A DNA stretch of 5,467 bases from Methanobacterium sp. UBA8 (GTDB lineage Archaea; Methanobacteriota; Methanobacteria; Methanobacteriales; Methanobacteriaceae), in contig DADN01000269.1 in NCBI GenBank assembly GCA_002509665.1, positions 4,992 to 10,458 of the forward strand, in the 5' to 3' direction. The first letter of the stretch is position 1. Each line of letters begins with the position of its first letter. Position numbers and translations under genes: made by a program. Of this stretch, positions 1 to 5,466 are shown piece by piece. Under the pieces are notes generated by a model. The model worked only from the letters and a program-made list of their open reading frames with translations, did not search any database and was not told where the DNA came from.

Positions 1-257
1 CCTACTTTTTCATCTGAAATGGAACTTATACAATATCCAATAAATCGTTCAGCTGCTTCATCGTAGGCAGCATCTATTTTTAAAACCCTTTTTTCAGATT
101 TATCTAGTAAATCTTCTTTTCTTTCTTGAAATGTTAATTCAATGTACCTTTCTGGAAAATAGGGGGATAATTCTTTATGGTGGTCTCTTAATTTTTCCCA
201 TAATGGCCTAATTGAATCTATCTGGTTACTATCCAGTTCAATATAGCTTATACTCAT
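1..257 (-). CDS. GNAT-family N-acetyltransferase, N-terminal part (cut by window edge)
   Basis: The first 85 residues of a protein are present and the rest lies beyond the left edge. The frame is open throughout. It starts at ATG 255-257, with AAGAGG (264-269) six bases upstream as ribosome binding site. The N-terminus has the make-up of a small GNAT acetyltransferase: a short first strand (residues 3-8, ISYIEL), a helix with L19-W20-x-x-L23-R-x-H26-H27, then the LSPYF stretch (residues 30-34), and a strand ending F72-I-G-Y-C76 that fits the central beta strand before the acetyl-CoA site. The pyrophosphate-binding R/QxxGxG/A motif would lie in the missing part. GNAT enzymes move an acetyl group from acetyl-CoA to an amine; the substrate cannot be told from this fragment. 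It is separated from the upstream HXXEE gene by 190 bases and probably has its own promoter. The family call is fairly safe, the function unknown. Confidence 0.72.
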   Translation of the reverse strand, partial: MSISYIELDSNQIDSIRPLWEKLRDHHKELSPYFPERYIELTFQERKEDLLDKSEKRVLKIDAAYDEAAERFIGYCISSISDEKV

Positions 258-300
258 GTTTTGCCTCTTAAACAACTAATTTATTTTAGATTCATAGTTT

Positions 301-310
301 TTAGTATAGA
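301..310 (-). promoter_or_regulatory. Possible TATA element of the GNAT gene
   Basis: On the minus strand this reads TCTATACTAA, about 45-53 bases before the ATG at 257. Archaeal transcription usually starts 25-27 bases after the middle of the TATA box. That would give a leader of roughly 20-25 bases carrying the AAGAGG ribosome binding site. The match to the archaeal consensus is only partial and the surrounding DNA is very AT-rich, so chance is a real alternative. Confidence 0.25.
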
Positions 311-447
311 AATACAAAAATTGTAGTATTTTAAAAATGTTTAAAAGTTTTATTGGATTTCCCTGGATGGAACTAATTTTCCACATTTTAGTGTTTTCGA
401 AACTGAAGAGACAATATAAATACTTATTATTTTTTGTTTTTATTTTT

Positions 448-912
448 CTATATTTTTCCATGTCTTTTCATTTGCATAAGTGTTGGGACATACATAACTA
501 CAAATCCAATGATAATGGATAATATAATTCCTGTTGTGCTTAGTATTCCAGATATTAAAAAGTTATAGTAGATGAAAACTGTTACAGGTGCGTATATTGC
601 ACTTGCAGTTACAACACCTGGAGAATATTCACCATACCGTAAAGTATAGTATGCATGCATTAAAAAGTTTGTAAATATCCATGCAGCAGTTGCTAATCCT
701 ATCACAATAGTCCATTCATTGGTATAAAAGATTGCAAGAGATACTGAAATTAGAACATAACCCATAAGAATAATATTTCCAACGAGGAACTCTTTGAAGT
801 TTTTAGGTGCTCCGTAATGCTTCATTGCCCAAGGTATGAATCGTGGACCTTCTTCAAAAATATGTATAAAATATGCTATTGGTACAAGCCATAAAATACT
901 TAAATCTATCAA
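448..912 (-). CDS. HXXEE domain integral membrane protein
   Basis: A 154-residue protein recognised as HXXEE family (Pfam HXXEE, a domain of unknown function) by its defining motif H17-x-x-E20-E21 in the first membrane helix. It also has the family's second conserved block, N82-x-x-x-H86 followed by Y96-S-P-G99 and T102. Hydrophobic stretches at about residues 5-19, 43-62, 67-86, 100-120 and 124-146 suggest four or five membrane helices. The short tail MKRHGKI is basic and probably cytoplasmic. The intramembrane His and Glu residues could bind a metal or form an active site, but this is inference; no activity is known to me. The start is TTG at 910-912, chosen because AAGGAGG lies seven bases upstream and the next in-frame ATG is at residue 30, after the HXXEE motif. 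It sits alone between the QueG-like gene and the GNAT gene, with gaps on both sides, and is probably transcribed separately. Confidence 0.85.
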   Translation of the reverse strand: MIDLSILWLVPIAYFIHIFEEGPRFIPWAMKHYGAPKNFKEFLVGNIILMGYVLISVSLAIFYTNEWTIVIGLATAAWIFTNFLMHAYYTLRYGEYSPGVVTASAIYAPVTVFIYYNFLISGILSTTGIILSIIIGFVVMYVPTLMQMKRHGKI

Positions 913-919
913 GATTTAT

Positions 920-926
920 CCTCCTT
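920..926 (-). promoter_or_regulatory. Strong Shine-Dalgarno sequence that fixes a TTG start
   Basis: The minus strand reads AAGGAGG, then seven bases, then TTG. This matches the core of the archaeal anti-Shine-Dalgarno sequence and is the strongest ribosome binding site in the window. It settles the start of the HXXEE gene, whose frame has no ATG before residue 30. Confidence 0.85.
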
Positions 927-990
927 CTGTAATTAATTATATTATTTTTAAAATTTATGGTCATAAGTAAATATTTGCTATTAAATAAAA

Positions 991-1062
991 TTAATATTTA
1001 TATATTTTATCATATTTTTCTGCATTTTCATTAAATTTGCCTTTTAAAGCTTCATTTGACAT
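991..1062 (-). pseudogene. 23-codon open frame resembling the start of a SAM-dependent methyltransferase
   Basis: ATG at 1060-1062, stop TAA at 991-993. The 23 residues include LKGKFNENAEKYDKIY (residues 6-21). This fits the N-terminal pattern of UbiE-like and type-11 class I methyltransferases, which often begin K-x-x-F-x-x-x-A-x-x-Y-D before the Rossmann fold. Nothing after the stop continues the domain in any frame that I can see, so this is either the remnant of a lost methyltransferase gene or a small gene or leader peptide. It begins 17 bases after the stop of the QueG-like gene with a weak GGGA (1069-1072) at suitable distance, so it could be translated as the last frame of that operon. 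Its first codons are almost the same as those of the QueG-like gene (ATGTCAAAT, then AAAGGmAAATTT). The codon bias is AT-rich like the surrounding DNA. Remnant is my preferred reading, but the evidence is short. Confidence 0.4.
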
Positions 1063-1079
1063 TATTATTCCCAAAATTT

Positions 1080-1802
1080 TTATATTCCTAAACAATTAGG
1101 GCATATAGTTCTGCATATGTTGCATTTCTTTAAATTAAATCCCCGTTCTGTTATGAAATTTGACAGTTCTCTGCACAACTTTTGATCCACAGTTGTTCTG
1201 TCCAGTGCTTTTTGGGGGCATGAATCTATGCAAAGGCTGCATTTCTCCCGACAGCCTTCATAATTTGCAATGGGGTCACTTTCAAGTTTAATATCTACTA
1301 AAATTGCTCCGATCTGGATCATATTGCCGTATTTTTCGTTTATAAGCAGCGTATTTTTACCCAGAATGCCTAATCCTGCAAAATATCCTGCATGCCTCAG
1401 TGATAAAATACCCCTTGCATATTGTTTATCAACTTCCCAGTATTGGGAAGGATCATCAGAAGGAATAGGGATACTATTTATCCCCAAATCCTCTAAAACC
1501 AGGCAAAGTTCCAATCCTAAGCTATCGACAAGTTGGGTAATTACATTATTTGCATGTGTATATGAGATACAGTTTTCAGCATATATAGATCCATGGGGGA
1601 CTCTTTTTGCAAAGACTATCACTGATTTACAATCGGGATATATGTCTAAAGGGTGGTGACCTTTAGGGGCGTTATTGAACCTGCCTGGGCTTGCTATTCC
1701 GCAAAGATCTGCCCCCAGATCAGCTGCTATCTCTTTAATTTTCCTTGATTTATCTGAAATATCCATGGTCCTGTCAAATTTTCCTTTTACTGTATTTGAC
1801 AT
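1080..1802 (-). CDS. QueG/COG1600-like 4Fe-4S protein, short archaeal form
   Basis: A 240-residue iron-sulfur protein related to epoxyqueuosine reductase (QueG). Visible are the N-terminal block G30-A-D-L-C-G-I-A-S38 and the P-x-C-K-S-V-I-V stretch (56-63). The signature G139-Y-F-A-G-L-G-x-L-G-K-N150 is followed by a YGN-x-x-x-x-G-A-I-L strand (158-168). Two cysteine groups typical of a double 4Fe-4S domain are C184/C188-x-x-C191-x-x-x-C195-P and C227-x-x-C230-x-x-x-C234-P-x-x-C237, with C210 between. Bacterial QueG is about 350-380 residues and uses cobalamin to finish queuosine in tRNA. This protein is much shorter, and archaea make archaeosine instead, so the queuosine role should not be carried over. 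A cytoplasmic electron-transfer or reductase role is inference. The start at ATG 1800-1802 has GAGGG eight bases upstream. ATG at residue 13 is an alternative, and residues 1-12 look foreign to the family. The gene starts 20 bases after the aminotransferase stop, so co-transcription is likely. Confidence 0.8.
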   Translation of the reverse strand: MSNTVKGKFDRTMDISDKSRKIKEIAADLGADLCGIASPGRFNNAPKGHHPLDIYPDCKSVIVFAKRVPHGSIYAENCISYTHANNVITQLVDSLGLELCLVLEDLGINSIPIPSDDPSQYWEVDKQYARGILSLRHAGYFAGLGILGKNTLLINEKYGNMIQIGAILVDIKLESDPIANYEGCREKCSLCIDSCPQKALDRTTVDQKLCRELSNFITERGFNLKKCNICRTICPNCLGI

Positions 1803-1822
1803 TTTTTTGACCCTCTATTAAA

Positions 1823-3016
1823 TTAGTTATATTCTTTTAAAACATTTTCAAATATTTTTAGCCCTTCTTCCATCTCTTCTTTTGATATATTTAAAGCTGG
1901 AAATATTCGGACTATGTTTCCATGTGTGACATTTAAGATAAGTCCTTCATCAAGACATTTTGAGTTTAAGGAGGATGTAACATCATCATCTATTAATTCT
2001 ATTGCAATTAGTAACCCTTTTCCTCTTACATCTTTTATTATATCTGGATGTTCTTCTTTCAATTCCTTTAGTTTTCCAAATGTGAGTTTGCTTATATCTT
2101 GCACATTTTCCCAGATTTTATTATCCTGCATATACTTGATGACAGAATATGCAACTGCACAGCCAAGCGGGTTTCCGCAGTATGTTCCACCATGGTCCCC
2201 TATGTTAAGTTTATCGTGTACTTCTTCTGTAACTGCAAATGCTCCAAAAGGGAATCCTCCAGCGATACCTTTCGCCATGGTCAGGATATCAATCTTAACA
2301 TTATCTGAGGCAAACAAATGCCCGGTCCTGTAAAACCCAGTCTGAATTTCATCTGCTATTAAAAATACATTATTTTTGGTGCACAAATCGGATAAATTTT
2401 TAAGATAGTCTGAATCTGGTACATTAACTCCACCTTCGCCCTGTATCGGTTCAACTATTACTGCGGCGACATCATTGCATATAACTTTTTCAATAGCCTC
2501 GATATCGTTGTAAGGGACAAAAATATGGTTTGGAATCAGCGGATTAAACCTTCCCCTGTGGCTGTCCTGTCCTGTTGCAGACACTGTACTTATAGTCCTT
2601 CCATGAAAGCTGTTAACTGTAGATATAATGTTTAACTTTCCAGTTGCTTTTCTTGCAAGCTTGATTGCAGCATCATTTGCTTCTGCCCCGCTGTTTGCAA
2701 AAAATATACGGGTTAAATTTCCAGGTAAGATCTCACGCATTAACGATATAAGTTTAGACCTTGCTGGTGAGTATGTGGCTCCTGAATTTGGATTTTGTAT
2801 AATTTTCTGTCCCTGCTCTAAAAGAGAGTCTATAATAACAGGATTAGCATGTCCTATACTTGTTACTCCCCACCCTGCAGTGAAATCTATATATTTTTTA
2901 CCTTCCTCATCGTAAGCATATACTCCTTCACCTTTTTCTATCGATATTTTCGTTTTATTTGCAAAAGAAGCGTAATGAGTATCTTCAACTTGAAATGTGT
3001 CTAAAATTTTGTCCAT
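1823..3016 (-). CDS. argD: Class III PLP aminotransferase, probably acetylornithine aminotransferase
   Basis: A complete 397-residue fold-type I, class III aminotransferase, of normal length for ArgD. Landmarks: substrate-entry region D44-F-T-A-G-W-G (44-50); phosphate-binding S109-G-A-E-A-N114; F137-H138-G-R-T stacking on the cofactor; E189-P-I-Q-G-E-G-G196; D222-E-I-Q-T-G227, where D222 pairs with the pyridine nitrogen; the Schiff-base lysine K249 in MAKGIAGGFPFG; and T278 in GGTYCGNP, which reaches the cofactor of the partner subunit. ArgD moves the amino group between glutamate and N-acetylglutamate semialdehyde in arginine synthesis. Family relatives use ornithine, 4-aminobutyrate or lysine-pathway substrates. 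The local motifs QTGFYRTG and GGTYCGNPLGCA differ from the QTGMGRTG and STFGGNPLA common in bacterial ArgD, so the exact substrate is less certain than the family. The start is ATG 3014-3016, with GAGGA (3023-3027) six bases upstream. The gene lies 79 bases after polB1 and 20 bases before the QueG-like gene. Confidence 0.88.
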   Translation of the reverse strand: MDKILDTFQVEDTHYASFANKTKISIEKGEGVYAYDEEGKKYIDFTAGWGVTSIGHANPVIIDSLLEQGQKIIQNPNSGATYSPARSKLISLMREILPGNLTRIFFANSGAEANDAAIKLARKATGKLNIISTVNSFHGRTISTVSATGQDSHRGRFNPLIPNHIFVPYNDIEAIEKVICNDVAAVIVEPIQGEGGVNVPDSDYLKNLSDLCTKNNVFLIADEIQTGFYRTGHLFASDNVKIDILTMAKGIAGGFPFGAFAVTEEVHDKLNIGDHGGTYCGNPLGCAVAYSVIKYMQDNKIWENVQDISKLTFGKLKELKEEHPDIIKDVRGKGLLIAIELIDDDVTSSLNSKCLDEGLILNVTHGNIVRIFPALNISKEEMEEGLKIFENVLKEYN

Positions 3017-3048
3017 AATAAGTCCTCAAGGCTTTTTTGATCAGCATA

Positions 3049-3058
3049 TATTTATAAA
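3049..3058 (-). promoter_or_regulatory. TATA box for the aminotransferase gene
   Basis: The minus strand reads TTTATAAATA, a good archaeal TATA box, centred about 37 bases before the ATG. A start of transcription near 3027-3030 would give a leader of about 10-14 bases that just carries the GAGGA ribosome binding site. It suggests the aminotransferase and the QueG-like gene can be transcribed independently of polB1. AT-rich context makes chance matches common, so this is moderate evidence. Confidence 0.45.
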
Positions 3059-3095
3059 AAAGTTATATTATTGATTTGGTTTCATTTGTCGGCTT

Positions 3096-4901
3096 TTAAG
3101 CATCGTCTTCTACATTTCCAGTATATGTGGCATAAAAACCATCAGTATCTGCATAAATAGCTTTGAAACCGAATTCTTCTGCTTTTTTCATGGTTTTTTT
3201 GATATAATCTCGTCCCCACGCAGTTACGGCGTCGGCGCATTCTCCACTGTACCATCTAAACCTTGCAAAACCATAAAGGCCGTACATGGAATTTGCAAGG
3301 GTTTTAAGTGCCTGTTGCTGAACGTTTAGTATCTTTTTCTCCATGGGGTCATCTATTTTTTTCATAATGTCCTTTATTTTCGCCCTTTCTTTCAGCAGAT
3401 TTCCAATTACCGATGGTACAAAACCAATAGGCTCTTTTTTGAATTTATGGGGTACTTCTGGAGCGGTATAATATTCTTCCGTCTCTCCATTTTTTACCAG
3501 AGTATCTGGAGAGATGTTTTTAGAGATGATTATGCTCGGATACAGGCTCTTGAAATCAAAAGAGAGGATATTTTCGTGAAGGCCTTTTACAGGTTCTTTA
3601 ACGTAACCCCCTACGTATTTAAAACCTCTTCTCCTTGAATATTCTGATTGCGACGGCTTATTCGGTATTACTTCGCCATATTCATATGCTTTTCGTGTAA
3701 GCAGCCATTCTACCATTTGTCCAGATGCCATCCTTGTGATATCAAAAAAGGGCTGCCCTACAATTCTGGTAAGTTCCCTGTTTATTGGCAGCATTTTATC
3801 TCCCACTTTATATGCCGCAATAGCGTCGTCCATGGAATATGAAAACAGTTCTTCCAGTTTTTCACCATTTGAATCCCAGTATTTCCAGATTTCATCTCCT
3901 TCCACATCTTCCTTGTCTTCACCAAAGAGCTCTTTATACACTCTTTCTAAAGTATAACGGTCAAGTGTCAGGTGGCGCCTCATAATTGGGTAGAGGTCAA
4001 TATGCAGTCTGCCGCGGACTACAGCTGCTGATGTAAATCCTCGCCTTAAAAATTTAATTCCAGAACCATCCATTCCTATATTCATGGGAACGCCTAATTT
4101 TTTTGCCCTATCATTGATATATGGAAAATCAAAGTTATCCGAGTTGTATCCTAAAATTAAATCTGGACACTCTGTATTTAAAATTTCAACGAAACGTTTT
4201 ATCATTTCTTTTTCACTTTCAAGGGTTTCCACATATTCAAAGGAGGAACTTTTAGTTGAAAGCACGCTTTCAAGTCCAAAGTTGCTTGCAAGACTTATCA
4301 TGATTATTTCGTCTTTATCTGCACTCGGCATCCCTTTTGGATTTCTAACTTCAATATCAAAACTCATGACTTTCAAATCAGGAATTCCACCCTCTACTGG
4401 TTCAGGTTTACCTTCCATGTTAAAAATACATAAATTCGCATCGGTTGATGAAATTCCGGGCCCTGATTTTTGCGTTTTGGTTTTTCCACTTATAACAACT
4501 TCGCCCATTGGAAAAAGGGCGTTGTCAATTAAATATCTTCTGTAAAAAGGAATATCATGTTCTCTGATCTCCTTCACTTCGCTTAGATTCCATATTTTAT
4601 CTCTAAGCTTAGGAACATCCTGGGGATGGAACAAAATAACTTCCAGCATTTCTTTTTCTTGAGTAATGTCCTTTTTTTGGACGATCTTGATTTCATCCAC
4701 GTCAAGCGTGTTAATCTGCTTGATACAGTCTTCAATGTTGCCTCTAGGGATTACATAGATGTAAGGCCTGAAATGCCTGTCCAGGACAATTATGGATCTT
4801 CCTTTGTCGTCTCCACGTTCTTTTCCAAAGAGTCTGACCACTGGGCGGTTGTTTTCTGTTACATAATCGATGTCTAAGAGGATGAATCGTTTGGTTTCCA
4901 T
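3096..4901 (-). CDS. polB1: Split family B DNA polymerase, large subunit PolB1 (no thumb domain)
   Basis: A 601-residue family B DNA polymerase. The N-terminal domain (about 1-130) has the archaeal R-P-Y-I-Y (45-49) and H-P-Q-D-V-P (92-97) elements which, aligned by eye with Pyrococcus Pol, form the uracil-sensing pocket. The 3'-5' exonuclease is intact: Exo I F181-D182-I-E184, Exo II Y252-N253-x-x-x-F257-D258, Exo III Y355-x-x-x-D359. The YxGG motif (429-432) leads to polymerase motif A (D449-F-K-S-L-Y-P-S456), motif B (K533-T-L-A-N-S-M-Y-G541) and motif C (Y583-A-D-T-D-G588). The protein stops 13 residues after motif C, where a normal archaeal PolB continues for some 170-200 residues of palm end and thumb. 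Methanothermobacter has the same split (PolB1 586 residues, PolB2 223), so PolB2 should be encoded elsewhere. The downstream gap is only 79 bases and holds no thumb fragment, which argues against a frameshift. ATG 4899-4901 has no ribosome binding site. Confidence 0.95.
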   Translation of the reverse strand: METKRFILLDIDYVTENNRPVVRLFGKERGDDKGRSIIVLDRHFRPYIYVIPRGNIEDCIKQINTLDVDEIKIVQKKDITQEKEMLEVILFHPQDVPKLRDKIWNLSEVKEIREHDIPFYRRYLIDNALFPMGEVVISGKTKTQKSGPGISSTDANLCIFNMEGKPEPVEGGIPDLKVMSFDIEVRNPKGMPSADKDEIIMISLASNFGLESVLSTKSSSFEYVETLESEKEMIKRFVEILNTECPDLILGYNSDNFDFPYINDRAKKLGVPMNIGMDGSGIKFLRRGFTSAAVVRGRLHIDLYPIMRRHLTLDRYTLERVYKELFGEDKEDVEGDEIWKYWDSNGEKLEELFSYSMDDAIAAYKVGDKMLPINRELTRIVGQPFFDITRMASGQMVEWLLTRKAYEYGEVIPNKPSQSEYSRRRGFKYVGGYVKEPVKGLHENILSFDFKSLYPSIIISKNISPDTLVKNGETEEYYTAPEVPHKFKKEPIGFVPSVIGNLLKERAKIKDIMKKIDDPMEKKILNVQQQALKTLANSMYGLYGFARFRWYSGECADAVTAWGRDYIKKTMKKAEEFGFKAIYADTDGFYATYTGNVEDDA

Positions 4902-4923
4902 GATTTTGTATATATAGTATAAA

Positions 4924-4933
4924 TATTATTAAA
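4924..4933 (-). promoter_or_regulatory. Promoter of polB1, suggesting a leaderless transcript
   Basis: The minus strand reads TTTAATAATA, centred about 28 bases before the polB1 ATG. With the usual archaeal spacing, transcription would begin at or within a base or two of the start codon. There is no G at all in the 38 bases before the ATG, so no Shine-Dalgarno sequence is possible; both facts fit leaderless translation. A second TATA-like run, TTTATACTATATATA (4909-4923), lies even closer and would place the start inside the gene. A more distal TTTATACTG (5022-5030) could give a leader of about 100 bases instead. Confidence 0.45.
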
Positions 4934-4949
4934 GTTATGCTGAGAAAAA

Positions 4950-4999
4950 TATAATAGTTTATTTTTAAAAATGAGTAATATACTGGTTAAACTATTATA
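4950..4999 (-). repeat. Perfect 12-bp inverted repeat followed by a T-run, upstream of polB1
   Basis: TATAATAGTTTA at 4950-4961 is the exact reverse complement of TAAACTATTATA at 4988-4999, with a 26-base loop that itself contains the palindrome ATTTTTAAAAAT (4961-4972). On the minus strand the hairpin is followed at once by TTTTT (4945-4949), the layout of an intrinsic terminator. It lies just upstream of the polB1 TATA region. It could stop read-through from the DUF2769 gene, act as an operator, or be a chance product of AT-rich DNA, since each arm has only two C or G bases. Confidence 0.4.
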
Positions 5000-5028
5000 A
5001 TGGGGTATAGTTAAGTATGCAGTATAAA

Positions 5029-5040
5029 TAAAACGTTTTA
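5029..5040. repeat. Perfect palindrome TAAAACGTTTTA in the polB1 upstream region
   Basis: A 12-bp perfect palindrome with a CG centre between the DUF2769 terminator and the polB1 promoter. It directly overlaps or abuts a TATA-like run readable on both strands (5022-5030, GTATAAATA on plus). The size and symmetry fit a dimeric transcription-factor site, but no second copy is visible in the window. Confidence 0.3.
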
Positions 5041-5098
5041 AGGACTATTCCATAAGATAAGTAAGTTAAACAAATGATTATGTAAGGGGGTATAACTT

Positions 5099-5113
5099 AA
5101 AAAAATGGAAAAA
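5099..5113 (-). terminator. Poly-T terminator after the DUF2769 gene
   Basis: About 20-35 bases after the DUF2769 stop codon the minus strand carries TTTTT, CCA, then TTTTTTT. Archaeal RNA polymerase stops at T-rich tracts on the non-template strand without needing a hairpin. This is the natural end of the DUF2769 transcript and separates it from polB1. Confidence 0.6.
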
Positions 5114-5133
5114 GCTTTGGTTTATTGTTTAAA

Positions 5134-5466
5134 TTAGGGTGCTTTACCATTTTCACAGAAATATCCGCCGGGTTCACCCTCACCTAACCTGTTTTCTTTC
5201 CAGACATCGCAGGTACCACATTGACACCTGTTTTTTGGATCAAGATCGGGACATGTTGCCGTTCCTGTTGCGCAGTAAGCTTCAGGCACATGTTCTGGAT
5301 GAGATGTTATCTCTTTTTCTTTAGCTACTGTTGTTTCTGGTGGATAGTCCATGGTTTTCTCTAAATTATCTAATTTTTCCATTGTACAACTGCTTTGAGC
5401 TTGTACTGGACATTCTGGGCATTTACACTTTCCAATTGTGCCCATATTAAATTCTATATTGGCCAT
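5134..5466 (-). CDS. DUF2769 cysteine-rich protein
   Basis: A 110-residue acidic protein with ten cysteines: C14, C16, C19, C27, C65, C72, C81, C83, C86 and C104. The pattern C-x-C-P-x-C-P-V, then Y-C-A-T-G-x-A-x-C-x-D-L-D, then C-x-C-G-T-C-x-V-W-x-E-N, and a final G-Y-F-C-x-N-G is that of DUF2769 (Pfam PF10967), a family seen mostly in methanogenic archaea. The closely set cysteine pairs suggest bound metal, zinc or an iron-sulfur cluster; this is inference, as no function is established to my knowledge. There is no signal peptide or membrane segment, so it is probably cytoplasmic. Residues 28-64 between the first and second cysteine groups contain no cysteine and are rich in Glu, Lys, Thr and Pro, like a flexible linker. 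The start is ATG 5464-5466; one base remains before the window edge, so the ribosome binding site is not visible, and ATG at residue 8 is a weaker alternative. It ends in a poly-T terminator and is probably not co-transcribed with polB1. Confidence 0.85.
   Translation of the reverse strand: MANIEFNMGTIGKCKCPECPVQAQSSCTMEKLDNLEKTMDYPPETTVAKEKEITSHPEHVPEAYCATGTATCPDLDPKNRCQCGTCDVWKENRLGEGEPGGYFCENGKAP

Noticed and set aside
276..461. Minus-strand 61-codon open frame between the HXXEE and GNAT genes
   Set aside because: It starts inside the end of the HXXEE gene in another frame, has no ribosome binding site I can see, and its composition follows the AT-rich gap. No family is recognisable.
337..522. 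Plus-strand 61-codon open frame rich in Phe and Tyr
   Set aside because: It overlaps the HXXEE gene on the opposite strand and its hydrophobic content is what AT-rich DNA gives by chance. There is no ribosome binding site.
1270..1659. Plus-strand 129-codon open frame
   Set aside because: It lies wholly antisense to the QueG-like gene, whose cysteine motifs are clear. It has no recognisable domain.
1914..2333. Plus-strand 139-codon open frame, and smaller ones at 2099-2308 and 2628-2915
   Set aside because: All are antisense to the aminotransferase gene, which has a complete set of catalytic residues. They are serine-rich shadow frames.
3017..3095. Possibility that polB1 is a full-length gene broken by a frameshift or intein
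   Set aside because: Only 79 bases separate the polB1 stop from the aminotransferase start, and the first alternative-frame codons soon meet stops. There is no room for a thumb domain, and no intein start or end motif is visible in the polymerase.
4084..4545. Plus-strand 153-codon open frame, and others within 3447-3957 and 4626-4877
   Set aside because: All are antisense to polB1, whose motifs fix the coding strand. None shows a family pattern.
4909..4923. TTTATACTATATATA as the main polB1 TATA box
   Set aside because: It is only 8-22 bases from the ATG, so normal archaeal spacing would place the transcription start inside the coding region. The element at 4924-4933 fits better.
5139..5324. 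Plus-strand 61-codon open frame with several His, Cys and Arg residues
   Set aside because: It is antisense to the DUF2769 gene; the apparent His/Arg content mirrors the cysteine-rich codons of the real gene.
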